From Moringa oleifera (Eukaryota; Streptophyta; Magnoliopsida; Brassicales; Moringaceae): DNA of 64,000 bases. The stretch is from the NCBI GenBank assembly GCA_021397835.1, contig JAJFZO010000566.1:1736001-1800000 (forward strand), read 5' to 3'. The notes below the pieces were generated by a model. The model searched no databases. It was not told the origin of the DNA and saw nothing but the letters and a program-made list of their open reading frames with translations. Positions 1 to 11,481 of the stretch are shown here, piece by piece. The position numbers and the translations under genes are program-made. Numbering within the stretch: the stretch's first letter is position 1; each line of letters starts with the position of its first letter.

Positions 1-1368
1 CCAGCGAGATGGAAGAGAGGGCACTTATCCAAAGGGGAAAAATTGACACTAATAAAGAACACATTATCTAGTATACCAACATACTCCATATCTCTTTTTT
101 CAAAACCGAGGGAGGTAGCATTAAGATTGGAACAACTACAAAGACAATTTTTGTGGAGAGGCAATGACGCTGTTAAGTATCATTTAATAAGTTAGAGATC
201 GTTCAAGAACTGCTAAGGGCAAGTGGATTGGGAATCACATTGATTCGGTTCTTCAACAAGGCACTTTTTAGCAAAATAGCTATGGAGGCATATGAGAGAG
301 AAAGAGATAATTTGTGGAGTATAGGTTGGTGGTGGAGGATGGGGGGGTGGCAATATTGGAGAGAGATAGTTATGGGACGAGAGTTTAGAGCGCTGTTAAA
401 AAAAGGTGAGAGGAGTTCAAACCTGGGTGAGATTCAAGGTGGGATGCAGACGTTATATCAAGTTTCGTCATGATGCATGGTGCAATGAAAGATCACTAAT
501 GGAAGAATTTCTCAGCTATATGTAACTTGACTTCCAACAAACAAGCTAAGGTTAGTGATTACATGATAATGCAAAATGATGACATCACTTAAGATGTTGG
601 TTTCAAAAGAGATTTGCAAGATTGGGAGGTAAGCATAGTGGGATTTTTCTAAAAAAATCTATACACTTCAAGAGTACATGGGACTGATATGGATACAACA
701 AAATGGAAAAGGAACACGACCAACTTGTTTACAGCAAGAGATTACTGTAGAAGGATAGAAAATAACTATGAAAAAAGGAGAAACCGGTCTGTTGCCAATT
801 TGGAACGCCAAAGTGCCTCCTAGAGTGATCTTATTTGCATGGGAAGCTACACTGGGAAAGCCTCTAACTATTGAAAACTTGCAGAAGAGAGGAAAGATCA
901 TGGTTAACAAGTTTTTTAATGCAAAGAATATTCAGAATCTATCAATCATATACTTCTTTGGTGTAAATGGACAAGGTGGATATGAGACACTATTGTAGAG
1001 TTGTTGGGTAAGAGGTGAACACTATGGCAGCTGAGATTTGCACATGAGGAGGGCTGCAGATGGTGAAAGAGAAGAGAAATGTGGCAGCAAAAATCTCTCT
1101 ACTAATTGTTTGGCTAGTATGCAATGAAAGAAACAAATGAGCTTTTAAGGGGAGGGAATCTCCTCTTTTTTTGTTTAGAGATAGATTAAAATATTGGAAG
1201 CTTGCGTTAAAGGGGTGAATCTTGTAAACAAGGAAGAAAGAGTGGAATTCATTGAATTCCTTATCTCTAACTAGGTTTCTAATACTTGTCAATGGGAGGC
1301 ATCCCCTTGGTGTTACAATAGCAACATAATTATATGTGTTTCCATCAAAAAAGAAAAAGAAAAAAAAA
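1..1368 (+). mobile_element. Degenerate LINE (non-LTR retrotransposon), 3' part
   Basis: Broken + strand reading frames read as the end of a plant L1-type reverse transcriptase. At about 26-175 one finds LTLIKNTLSSIPTYS and a QRQFLWRGN motif. At 228-330 comes LFNKAL-like and RERDNLWS-like sequence. At about 800-900 lies an IWNAKVPPRV/ENLQKRG block typical of the zinc-binding reverse transcriptase domain, with its zinc cysteines lost. The copy ends in an A-rich tail near 1346-1368, as expected for a LINE 3' end. Frameshifts and stops make it inactive. Its 5' end is outside the window. It lies antisense in the last visible intron of the AIPP3-like gene. Confidence 0.85.
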
Positions 1369-1653
1369 GGATATAGGTCCTTATGAGAGAAAAATGAAAC
1401 ATTCAAACTAAGAAGAGTTTAAATTTCAGCAACATGGGTAAATCCTCGGCTTTTTGACACCCAAGTCGAAACTCAAACAGGCACCAACTATAACTACTTG
1501 ATATCTCCCCATCATTTCATATTACATAATAAATCACGTAGTGGGCAGCAAATTCCAAATGGTCGCTGGTAGTCTCCCTTGAAACAATGCAAATATGAAA
1601 TGCCAGTAAAGAAAATAAAATGCATAAATATCAACCAACGATTAAGATCATAC

Positions 1654-4612
1654 CTTCAACTCATTAGGTGACATATTCAGTATTTTTGAAGGTTCTAACT
1701 CTCCATTGACCAAGCGTCGGGCTAGCAGAGCATTATTCTGCCAAAATAGAAAACTTAATTAATTAAAAACACCATTCTCTTCAGCATAACTAAAATGGCA
1801 TTGCAGCAAGCGGTTAGCATATCCACAGTTAATATTTTTCTCTAATGAATCCAAGTGTGGTTTCCCCTTAGTTTGAGAAACTTCCGTCTAGACTTGTGCT
1901 AAATTTTTTTACATATGACAGACGATAAGCCTAACCAATTTTTTGTAATTATCTATTCTTTAAATGACAAAAGGCCAGGACTTAAAAGACTATACCGTGC
2001 CTAGCAAGTGACACACTTTTCTTCTGACAACATATAGGCATGATTATGTATGCATATGCATGATGCAGTGACGCCAGATGGCATCTGAGAGAACGAATAC
2101 ATGCAAACAAGCATAGAACTGTATTGTGCACATATACAGAATGCTTACTAACCTTGAGATTAAAGACTAGCTGCCGCAGTTTTTGATTATACTTCTGAAA
2201 ATCCGAGGAGAGAGCATCATGTGAGGCCTTCTCAAGAGCAGCTACTGCAGGAACAGCAGCATCTGGCCAAGGAAACAGATTTTCACTCTGTTTTACGGGG
2301 GTGCGGGGAAGGAGGAAGGTTAGATCAGTATCTAAGTAACATTATTTCTAATTTACAATGCATATTGTCATTGGCGAGCATTGTTTTGTTGGGTGGCAGG
2401 AGGGAAAATCTCAGGAGTAAAATCCTAAAACTGAAGAAAGAAAATCACTAGTACCTTCATACTGTTCTGTTGGGATCCATTTCTAGTTACCAGACTTTTA
2501 TTGTCTCTTTCAGGATTTGTACCATCAGAACTGCATTTTTCTTTGTCATCTACTTCCATGCTACTAGGAGAGCTGCATATGTACTGAACTCCTTGAAGAA
2601 GTCTCTCCAACCATTTGTCACGATGGCTGTCTCCAGTCAGCACGTCAAACTTCACCAAAATTGAGTAGTATTCCGAGGTATTAGTTACACAGCTCAGAGG
2701 TGTGTCAGCTTTCCCATTTTGATCAGGCCTGACAGTTGGTACTTCCTCTCTTGTAACATCAAGAGGTGACATGTTCTTTTTCCTGAGCGTTCTTTTGGTC
2801 TTCAACGGATCTTCCTGATCTGGAGCAGTATCTTCAGTCTCAATGTCAGGAAGATCGCCCAAACGCGAGATAGTCTTCTGAACAAGGAGGTCAATTTCAT
2901 GCTGCTTGCTGTCTTCATAGTCTTTATCAGTTAGTTTCCAAAGCTTCCTCTCCACAGTATCATACACTTTTTGTACAATAAAACCAGGGTTCTGTTTCCG
3001 AATTGGAAGTTGCTTGTGGATTGGGACAAAATGCACCACACATTTGTGCATCACAGATTCTGCCGGAACTTCATCACGGTGGAAGCTATAGAATAGCTCT
3101 CGCGTGTCACGTGATTGCCAGCTTCCACCTCCTTTTCTCTCTGCCTCCTCAGGCCGATAGAACCACTGTCCAGTCACCATCATGCTCCCATCTTTCGTCT
3201 GAGAGATTTCCTATTAATAGAACAATAAATGTTTTATTCACAGGAAAGAGATGACAAGAAGTAAAAAGCTGAAAAAGAAAAAAAAAAAGCATTTGACAAG
3301 ACAATTACCTTAATAATTGCCACATAAGGTTTTTGATTTTTATCCTCGGGAACTAAAAGTACAGGGTCCTCCTGCAGAACAATTCCAGTAATGATCACTA
3401 ATGTTAATAGTGATACAATTCTGTATCAGCATGTAATAATGCATAAACAGAAGTATGTTTCATAGTCTTCCTACTCTAGAACCTTATCAACATTTTCTCA
3501 AGACTAGAAGAAACCTTAACAAGAATGCATCATTGTTAGAGTGCATTCAAAACCCTGATTACAAGCAAATCATCAACAATCAGTACCAACCCATATCAAT
3601 CACATTCACAAGAAGCAACAAATGAAAAATATAAAACAATAATAATTTAACAGTGGAGAGCTTTACATCCTATTATCTACATTTTCTCGGTGTAAGAAAA
3701 CCAGAGAAAACACAGAACTTACCTTTCCCACATTCCCATTCTCTCTGTCGAAACAACATAACCCCAAAATCAAAACCATTAAATCCCACTAACCTCCTTG
3801 ATTCAAAACCCAAGATCACCCAAATAATGTGTGCCAAAGAAAGTTAAACAGACCTAATTTCCCCAAAATTTAGATTGAAGAAAACGAATAAAAAGACACA
3901 CATAAAATCACAGAACAGAACTAATACAAGCTGAAAAGCCAACATTGCGGAAAACCCATCTGCATGCAACACGAGCGGTGCAAGACTGAGCCCATCATAA
4001 TCACTAGATATAGCTAATAAGCTCCCCTAAATTTTGATTCAAAAGCACAAATACCCCAAAATTCAACCAAACCCTAAAACCCTTCTACCAGAATCAGTCA
4101 ATGCATCAATTCAAGAAAAGAAAAGAAAAGAAAAGAAAAGAGAAAGCAGCAAAAGGCAAAACGCAGTTGCAAGTGAAGAAAGAACTCTATCAACAAGAAA
4201 CCAAAAAACAAGCAATCAAAACGAAAATGCTCACCAGATCATATCGGTTTCCATCGAACTCGAAAGCCTCATAGTAGCTTCTCCTCCCTCTCCCTTTCCC
4301 AGAAACCTTTAATGGCTCCCCAATTGGCTTTGCATCCTCCTGCTGGGCCTCCTCCTCCTCTTGCTCCTGTTGTTGCTCCACTTCCCCCGCCTCTTCTACC
4401 TCTTTTCCTTTCCTCCCTCTCTTTCTTTCCTTCCTCCCTCTGCCGACGACCTCCTCTTCCTCTTCCTCCTCTTCCACTTGCAGCTTCATTCTCTTTCGTC
4501 TCTTTAGGATCTGCGCCTTCTCCGAGCTCGAATTCCGCGTCCTCGGTCTTGACGGAGCCGGCGCGTCCTCCTCGTCGCTCGTCGATACCTGAGCGAACCG
4601 CCGGTTACCCAT
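1654..4612 (-). CDS. AIPP3: BAH and TFIIS-central-domain protein, AIPP3-like (3' end missing)
   Basis: Coding exons on the - strand: 4612-4235, 3371-3309, 3210-2455, 2287-2153 and 1737-1654, all GT-AG and all in phase, giving 472 codons. The last exon or exons lie left of the window. The N-terminus is acidic and lysine/arginine-rich (about residues 1-105). A BAH domain follows (about 110-240: YYEAFEFDGNRYDL, GQWFYRPEE, RELFYSFHRDEVPAESVMHK, NPGFIVQKVYD). After a low-complexity linker comes a TFIIS central-domain-like helical part (about 380-472: NLFPWPDAA, NALLARRLVNGELEPSKIL). This order matches Arabidopsis AIPP3 (BDT1), a nuclear BAH reader of H3K27me3 that works with PHD-finger partners and the phosphatase CPL2 in silencing and RNA processing. 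The orthology is from memory of the family. The start is the first in-frame ATG of the long first exon. Confidence 0.85.
4113..4142. repeat. (AAAAG)n microsatellite
   Basis: About six AAAAG units in intron 1 of the AIPP3-like gene, close to its 5' splice site. Confidence 0.9.
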
Positions 4613-4959
4613 CCTTCAGGGTTCTAATAATTTTTTATTACAATTTCACAACAGAGCTATGGAATTGATACAGAAACAGAGAGTGCGATTCCCGTCCAGT
4701 CACTGCTAAGGAAGCAGCCAATGTTCGAGCCCGCCAACTGGTGTTTCGCTGCTTTATGCAGATCATCACCTGTGAAAGACCAAAATTTCTTTGGTTTTTC
4801 CATTTTTAATGTTTCCATATGTTTTTGTAATATTTTACCCTACAAGCTAAAAAAAAAAATTGTAGGGTGATTTAATCTCACAAAAAAATTAAAGAATGGT
4901 ATTTTCATATCGATATTTAAAAAATATATTTATATTTTATATTAAAATAAATAAATCAA
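4613..4959. other. 5' flank of the AIPP3-like gene
   Basis: Probable short 5' UTR and promoter of the - strand gene up to about 4770, then AT-rich DNA running into the inverted-repeat element. No other gene seen. Confidence 0.4.
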
Positions 4960-5090
4960 TTTTAATTTTTAAGATAAATATCATTTAAAACTCTGATTTT
5001 AACACTATCTCTCTAAACAGATCTTTACTTTCAAAATTTATCCAAACAAACCCGACTTTTTAATTTTGTCCAAATTAAACCTTAATTACA
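4960..5090 (+). repeat. Left arm of the inverted repeat
   Basis: Pairs with 5926-6057 in reverse complement. Similarity starts near an AATTTTTAAG-type stretch and runs to the AATTAAACCTT word. Similarity is high in the core and drops at both ends. Confidence 0.75.
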
Positions 5091-5177
5091 AAAGCCATTT
5101 AAATTAATCATCTCCGTAAGAGTATAATCGTCTATTCACTTCCTAAATTAATCTGAGCTTCTTTCCGAGCAGAAACC

Positions 5178-5288
5178 TGCGATAGTAAATCACCGATACC
5201 GACGGAAGGTGGAATCAACTGCCGAATATCTTGTATGGATATTCTCCTGCGATAGTAAATTACACCAGAGTTTCCTGCGATAGTAAAT
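5178..5288 (+). repeat. Three dispersed copies of a 15-bp word
   Basis: CCTGCGATAGTAAAT occurs at 5178-5192, 5246-5260 and 5274-5288. A CTTGTATGGA word also occurs twice (about 5230 and 5296). This is small-scale duplication inside the inverted-repeat element, upstream of the captured gene fragment. Confidence 0.8.
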
Positions 5289-5626
5289 TCTCCAGCTTGT
5301 ATGGAGGCAAAAGTAAGAACCGAAGAGATGCATTCTTTAATGCCTTACTTCCGTCGGATCCTCTTCTCTGACCGGTGACATTAATTATATAGCTCTATCT
5401 TACACCAACAACAAACCTAACCCATGAAATATTTACTGCCGTCTGCTATTAACTGATTGAACTCCAGCTGAAAATCAACATTCCAGCTCAAAGAGAGGCA
5501 CCCCAAAGCCACCCCATTTCTTCTCTTCATTCTGTGGAAACCCACTTTGATCATTCAATTTTCCCAGAAAAGAAAGAACCTCTCGAAAATTCTCGCTAAC
5601 CCATTTTCAAGAACCATCTGAGCTCC

Positions 5627-5887
5627 ATGGATTTGAGTTCTTCATCTCCCAAAGCCATTCCTGTTGTTTCGACTTTCGCTTCTCCATTCGAGAATTCCTC
5701 TCATCCATCTTCAGTCAACAGCCTGAATTCCGCAACCCGGAAGCCCATAAGCTTGTGGCCAGGAATGTATCATTCACCGGTGACTAATGCTTTGTGGGAG
5801 AGGATTTTTAGGTTTGTGAAATTGGGAGAAGACCAAAAGGGAGAGGATATCGAACGCTGGTGTAATTTTTTTTTTTTTGCCCTTTAA
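5627..5887 (+). pseudogene. Acyl-CoA thioesterase (ACOT9/10-like) first-exon fragment
   Basis: An open frame of 86 codons starts MDLSSSSPKAIPVVSTFASP and contains RKPISLWPGMYHSPVTNALWE, which I recognise as the conserved N-terminus of plant HotDog-fold acyl-CoA thioesterases (At2g30720/At5g48370 type). These enzymes hydrolyse acyl-CoA to free acid and CoA. After ALWE the frame turns into sequence foreign to the family and runs into a poly-T tract and a stop, so no HotDog domain is present. The upstream 170 bp or so look like the original gene's 5' UTR. The piece lies between the arms of an inverted repeat, so I read it as a captured gene fragment. Whether it is transcribed is unknown. Confidence 0.7.
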
Positions 5888-5925
5888 CAAATTTATTATT
5901 TACAAACGTCGTTTAATTGATTTAG

Positions 5926-6057
5926 ACGGAAGGTTTAATTTGAACAAAATTAAAAAATCGAGATTTGTTTGGATAAATTTTGAAAATAAAGGTCTATTTG
6001 AAGAGAGAGTGTTAAGGTCAGAGTTTTAAATGATATTTACCTTAATTTTTAATATGT
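5926..6057 (-). repeat. Right arm of the inverted repeat
   Basis: Reverse-complement partner of 4960-5090, shared over about 130 bp with scattered substitutions. Confidence 0.75.
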
Positions 6058-7020
6058 TAAATTAATTATAAAAATTATTTAAATTTTTATTTTTAAAATA
6101 TCTCAATCAAATTTTATTATCAATTACTCTATAAAAAAATTAGAATATTTTAGCAATTGAAAAAATTTATAAAAAAACTCACAACTCAAAAAAAATTTAA
6201 TAAAATTAATTTTCTAAAAAAACCCTAAAAATTAATAAAATGCTATGTAAATTATATAAACTTTTTTTTAATTTAAATTGTTAAATGTTTGTCAAAATTT
6301 TGATCTGTAAAAATCATATTTTTTATTTTTATTTTATTTATTCAATTCTTAAAATTATTTTAAGTAAATATTACATAAAATCTAATTTTTTTCTCTATCT
6401 AATTAACTTTAATTTTTAAATTTTTTAAAAAATTTTGATATATCAATTTGAATAAAATTAAATCTTATAAAAAATTAAAAATTAAGAATATTTAAATTAA
6501 AATTTTTACATAAAAGTTTGATTTAAATATTTTTATAAATGTAAATAAATATTTTAAGTATCATTACCAAAAAAATTTCAAAAAAAATTAGTTTTAAAAT
6601 ATTTTTAAAAAAATTATACTATCATGAAATTTAAAAAATTATAAAAATTATTTAAATTTTAAAAAATTAATATTTATTTTAGTAATTTTTAAAAATATTT
6701 CAATGACAAAAATAAAATTAATTTTTACAATTATTATTATCAAATTTTAATTTAAATAAAATTTATAAATAATAATTTGTTTGCACATGTTTTAAAATTC
6801 AAAATTAAGGTAAACAAAAAGTGAAAATTTAAAAATTTAAAATATATATTTATTCAAATATTTTTAATATTTTAAAATTTATTTTTAAAAATAAATCTCA
6901 AAATTTTATATAACATTTATTTTAAAATATAAAACAACACATAAGCACTTGACCAATTTCATTCCATTAATAACTAATAGCTGCTTAGATGGAAGGGAAA
7001 AGAAAAGCCCGACAAAAAAA
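6058..7020. other. AT-rich intergenic DNA
   Basis: Nearly pure A/T runs and long homopolymers with no coding signal. Some stretches weakly resemble the AT-rich parts of the inverted-repeat elements, but nothing can be delimited. Confidence 0.6.
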
Positions 7021-7121
7021 ATAATAACAAATTGAGAGAGTAGAAAACTGCCGCTTCTGTCCATGATTCAATTATCACTAAAGCTCCTAAGTGTACTTGT
7101 TAATTTAACTATTGTCTGAGC

Positions 7122-8432
7122 TTACAAAAAGAAAGGGACTTTGAAGTTACACTTATCATGCTGATTACTTTCAGCTATTTCCTTGAGGCTAGTCCAAGAC
7201 TTTCTCTTCCTCTTACTTGATGTGCTGATATTCCTCTCTGTCTCTGTTGCTGCAGAACTGCTTTCTGGTTCCGTGGGTTTTTTAATTCCTCGTCTGTTTC
7301 TCTTTTTTCTAATACTGTCCAATAAGGTAGTAGTTGCAGGCCTCACCATTGGAGTAGTTGGACTGCTTGTGATATGAGTATCTTCAGCTACTGCTGCTGC
7401 GGCTATGTGATCTGCCTTGTGAACCTTGTCTCTTCTCCTTGTGGTTTCTCCAGAGCTGACAATCTTCGGAAATGTGGACTTGGCAGGTTTGGAGAATGGA
7501 GTAGTTTTTGGCTTCAAAGGTAAGATATCTTTCAAATGCCCTTTTGGAGTCCCTCTCCTGAAATTGCACTGAGAACAGAAATGGCACTTGTAAACCACAT
7601 TGTTCTTTGGGAAAGAAGTGTTGGGTTTCTTTCGTCTACGCAAATTCTTTTCGATCCTGACAGTGCAGTTTGAGCCAGGTTGAAGAATTGTCTCGCATCT
7701 GTAAAACACTATCATTCCATTATTATAACAATTAAGTTAAGCAAGAAAATCATACGAGATTGAATTAAAACTCAACAAAAGCACATTCCATAATAAAATT
7801 ATGATATACAGAAAAATATTGGTTGATTATAAGCAGATAATTATTCTGAAGTTCATCAAGAACTACCATATGTAAAGAACGACTCTGTTTCCTTGCTTAT
7901 TTGTATGCAAATTGTAATAAAATGAGCTAGCATCTTAACTTTGCATAGAGGTTGTCACTTGCCGATCAAAACATCTGAGAACTAAACATGTTCTAAGAAC
8001 TGTGTTTAATGTCACCTTCTACAACCACCTAGCACAATTTGTGTCGAGAACATCTATTCTTATACAATGGGTAGAATCCTATTTCTTTTGTGAATCCAAC
8101 CAACCAAAAAGAAAATAAAAGAGACAGGGATAGGAGTCAAACCTTTGGCATGTGAACCATTGAGGGTCAGGCTCAATTCCGGCAACTTCTCCATCAGAAG
8201 CCAAACGGTTCCCAAAAAAGGCTGCCAAAGAGGGGATTGAAGCTTCCCCACTGGTCCACACTGCGAGCTTCTGCAAGTGCTCATGTCTCAGTACAGACCT
8301 CAAGTTGGTTGATCCTCCTCTTCCCCTTCCCTTGGTTTGCCTTTTACCAGTACTTTCTTCTCTCAGTGAGATCAGATTCTGAGACCCCCAGTGTGCATTC
8401 GGTCCTCTTTTTGTGCCTCCTCTCTTGCCCAT
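7122..8432 (-). CDS. RNase P Rpr2/Rpp21/SNM1-type zinc protein
   Basis: Two - strand exons, 8432-8143 and 7698-7122, joined by a GT-AG intron inside an Arg codon, give 288 aa. The Rpr2/Rpp21/SNM1 signature is visible: C95-x2-C98 (TCQRCETILQPG), an NCTVRI strand, then C135-x2-C138 (YKCHFC), which would bind one zinc. The N-terminal helical half (LRHEHLQKLAVW, IPSLAAFFGNRL) fits the plant members. The C-terminal half is Ser/Thr/Lys/Arg-rich and looks disordered. Proteins of this family are subunits of nuclear RNase P or RNase MRP, which process tRNA 5' ends and pre-rRNA. The plant proteins are little studied, so the exact complex is inferred. The start is the first ATG of the long exon. Confidence 0.8.
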
Positions 8433-9110
8433 ATTCGCTGGGCAAGTTCAGAGGTTTCGACGCTCCTTTTCACTCCAACTTTATCTCCACTTGGTGAATG
8501 AGTGTAAAAAGAAAGCTCCACTTTGAGTTTTGTTATTTTTACCTGCAACACAGCTCTGTATCAGCATTGAAAGGAGAATCAGCTCTTCCTAACCCTAAAT
8601 ATAAAAGATTAGAAGAACAACCAATTAAATCATCAGCTAAACTAATGTTATCAGAGATGCCAAGCCTTTTGCTCAGAAATATACATGAAAGTAATTACCC
8701 TCTCTATTCTAACCGATTTCATTCAAGCAACAAGACCGAATCCACACTTCCTCTTACAACGCGCAATAATGCCTATGAACAATAATATCTCAAATGTTCA
8801 CTCTCCACCATAAACTCTTGTTTTCTTCCACAGAAATTAAAATTGAAATTCCTAAAGATTTAGGGATTCTACGGATCTTCTGTGACTAGTCACAAAGGTC
8901 GAAAGCAAAGGCAAGACCAATAAAGAGGGTCTAGGAAATCAAATTAACGAAAAAGAAAACGACATACATATTGATATCACAACGGATAGATTACGAAAAC
9001 ACAGTACCCGAGGAACGCCGGCGGTGGAGATGGGTGGACGACGGCGGAGATGAAGAGCAAGGAGGTAGGCAGGCGGCGCGAAAGACAAAGTAAGAAACCA
9101 AAGAGAAACT
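8433..9110 (-). promoter_or_regulatory. 5' UTR and promoter of the RNase P-type gene
   Basis: A CAG splice acceptor near 8542 on the - strand and a GC-richer patch at about 9005-9110 followed by a GT suggest a non-coding first exon near 9005-9110 and a UTR intron of about 460 bp. No promoter element is identified with certainty. Confidence 0.35.
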
Positions 9111-9424
9111 GGAAAGCCGTAGCGTGGAGTAACTGAATATCTGAAACGTTACCATTCAAAAATAAATACTCGGTCCAAAAAGCCCTCGCAAACTGGACCA
9201 AAGATGGCCCAAGTTAGACATAAAGTAGTGGGGCCCACGAAACTGACTAACCACGTGGCTGAAACAGGTCTTTCAAAATGGGCCCTACTGCCCTGCGATT
9301 TGCAAGGAAGAATCTGGTTTTGCCTTCTAGAAGATGGACAGGTGGAAGGATCACGGTGGGTCTTGCTGGGGTCCACCTTGGTTGTCAGTTATTGCCTGTG
9401 GTCCTACGCACTTAAAGCCTTTTA

Positions 9425-10640
9425 GTTCCTATTCAATATATAAATAAATATTATTAAAATTTTAAAGAACACTTCCTTTTATTTTTCATCATAGATTTTT
9501 AAATTTTTTTAAACAAATTTTAATTAATAAAAAACTAAATATATGTAAATTAAAAATTTTGCACTATAAATTTCAATTTAAAATTTTAATAGATATTAAA
9601 AAATTTTCAAGATATCATCACATAAAATTTTTAAAAAAATATGATCAAAATTTTAAAAAATTCATATTAAATTACTTATAAAAATTATTTAAAATCAAAA
9701 CATTAACTCAAAATTAAAGTGTACAATTAAATTGTTTCAAAGTTCATGATAAATATTAAGAGATAAAGTATTTTTAAAAAATTTTAAATGATGTTTATTT
9801 TAGTATCAAATTAAATTAGTATTTATATTAATCTTAATTTGTTTTGAGATAACCATACACACATGTAATAATTTAATGAAATAATTAAGGTTTTTATTTC
9901 TTATATATTTAAAATTAATAAATAAGTTACCAAAATATATTTTGATATTGTTATAAAAAATTTAGCGTATATCAAATCATTTGTTTACTTTGAAATTTCA
10001 AAATTGATTATTTTTAAAGAAAAGGAATTTTTTTGTTAATTAAAGAATTCCTATTTTTTTATAATTAAGATTCTTAACTCAATAAAGAAATTAAATAAAA
10101 TTTATTTAAATTATAAATTTCTCAACATGCAATGCTTGCACGCAACAACAACGGCTACCCCAACTGCAGATGCAAGTATCAATCAACCTTTCTCGTTATT
10201 ATCTATTTATTATAAACTATATATTTTCAAAATTATTATATTTAATTAATTACGTAAATATATTTTAATTTTATTTATTTATGAATATAAAATAAATTAC
10301 AAGTTAAATTGATTTTAAACTCATATAAAGTTCTAATTTGAGTCAAACTCGATCAGATTGAGTTGAAATATTTTAAATAGTCAGATTAATTGGAAATTTA
10401 ATTCAATTTAATTTATTTAATTTATTTTTATCTTTAGTAATAATTATAAAAAAAATATTTTAATTTTTTATTTAGTATACAAAATAGTCAGTTTACTAAT
10501 TTTGTTGTAATTTTTTAATTGATTTTTTGCCTTAAGCACGTGTTATATAAAAAGCCTAGGGGAAAAAAATAGGGATATTTTAGAAGAGGCGTGTAATTTT
10601 TGATAATTTTGTTGGATGACAAAAGTACCCTTGTGTTACT
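9425..10640. other. AT-rich intergenic DNA
   Basis: Long A/T stretches with short non-AT islands (for example near 10120-10180). No gene, RNA or bounded element seen. Confidence 0.6.
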
Positions 10641-11481
10641 ATAAACCACAAAAAAAGGAAGAGAGAGAAAAAGAATTCTTCTTCTTCTTCTTCTTCTTCT
10701 TCTTCTTCTTGAAGAAACTAAATAAAAGGAGAGACAGATTCACCATATCCTTCTTTGAAGAATCTACTCTCTCTCTCTTGCTTGCTCTCTAAATCTTAGC
10801 CGTCGACTCTTTTCACCATCGGTTGGTTTCCTTAACTGGTTCTTCGATTTTCCTTACTGTGTTAGGTAATTAAATATATAACTACAAATTATAGTCATAG
10901 ATAAATTTTTATATTCCTAGTTCCTGTCCTGTTGGGTTGGTTGTCGAAAAAGTTTCCTAATATAGGGCTGCATCTGTGTCGAATTTGGTTGGTATTTATT
11001 GTATATATTGTTTTTGGAATTTCTGCTTTATGGGGTTGAATATTCACAGGTGTTTCAGTTGCTTATCTGGATAATTTGGGGTTTTAAGATTGGTAAGGTG
11101 ATTAGGTTGTGCATAGTTTGGCTTGGAGAGGATTCTAATTTGATCATAAAGCTGGGTATTCGCTGTGAGAAGGCTGGTTTATTCCTTACATTTTTGTGGT
11201 CCTTGATAATAATTTAGTATCTGTGCTGGTTTCTCATATGCTAAATTGTTATCAATATTCTATCTGGTGATTTTATAGGTCATGTTTAGATGTTTATGGT
11301 TGAATTCCGATTGTTCATTAAGAGAGCTATAGCCAGGATTTCGAATCACCAGTTGGGTATTCTTTGACGAGATTGAATTACACCAAATTTGGCTAATATT
11401 TCCATAATTTGTACAAGGTCAGCTGGGTAAGGAAAATTTGTTAAGCTTGAGTTATTGGTTTAGAATTCAGATTTGTTAAAC
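10640..11481 (+). promoter_or_regulatory. Leader of the HAD phosphatase gene, probably with an intron
   Basis: A pyrimidine-rich leader to about 10865 is followed by a GTAATT donor-like site. Intron-like T-rich sequence continues to a possible TTTAG acceptor near 11463, just before the start codon. The intron is inferred from these signals alone. Confidence 0.4.
10676..10710 (+). repeat. (TTC)n microsatellite in the 5' leader
   Basis: An uninterrupted 35-bp TTC/CTT repeat in the presumed 5' UTR or core promoter of the HAD phosphatase gene. Pyrimidine-rich repeats here are common near plant transcription starts. Confidence 0.9.

Larger units (their letters stand above)
4960..6057. mobile_element. 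Inverted-repeat element carrying a gene fragment (Pack-type)
   Basis: Two arms of about 130 bp face each other at about 4960-5090 and 5926-6057. Read on the - strand, the right arm follows the left arm almost base for base, including the shared words ATATCATTTAAAACTCTGA and CAAAATTTATCCAAACAAA. Between them lie about 835 bp of far less AT-rich DNA with a 5'-UTR-like stretch and the beginning of an acyl-CoA thioesterase coding sequence. A fragment of a host gene between terminal inverted repeats is the layout of Pack-MULEs and similar non-autonomous DNA transposons. The exact ends and target-site duplication could not be fixed because the flanks are simple AT sequence. A related, emptier element lies at about 41533-42052. 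Confidence 0.7.

Noticed and set aside
4312..4668. Proline/leucine-rich open frame on the + strand
   Set aside because: It is the antisense of the acidic, low-complexity N-terminus of the AIPP3-like gene; the Pro/Leu runs mirror Glu/Gly/Arg codons.
11473..11481. Upstream non-ATG start for the HAD phosphatase
   Set aside because: The three extra codons begin with TTG; the ATG at 11482 gives the expected transit-peptide start.
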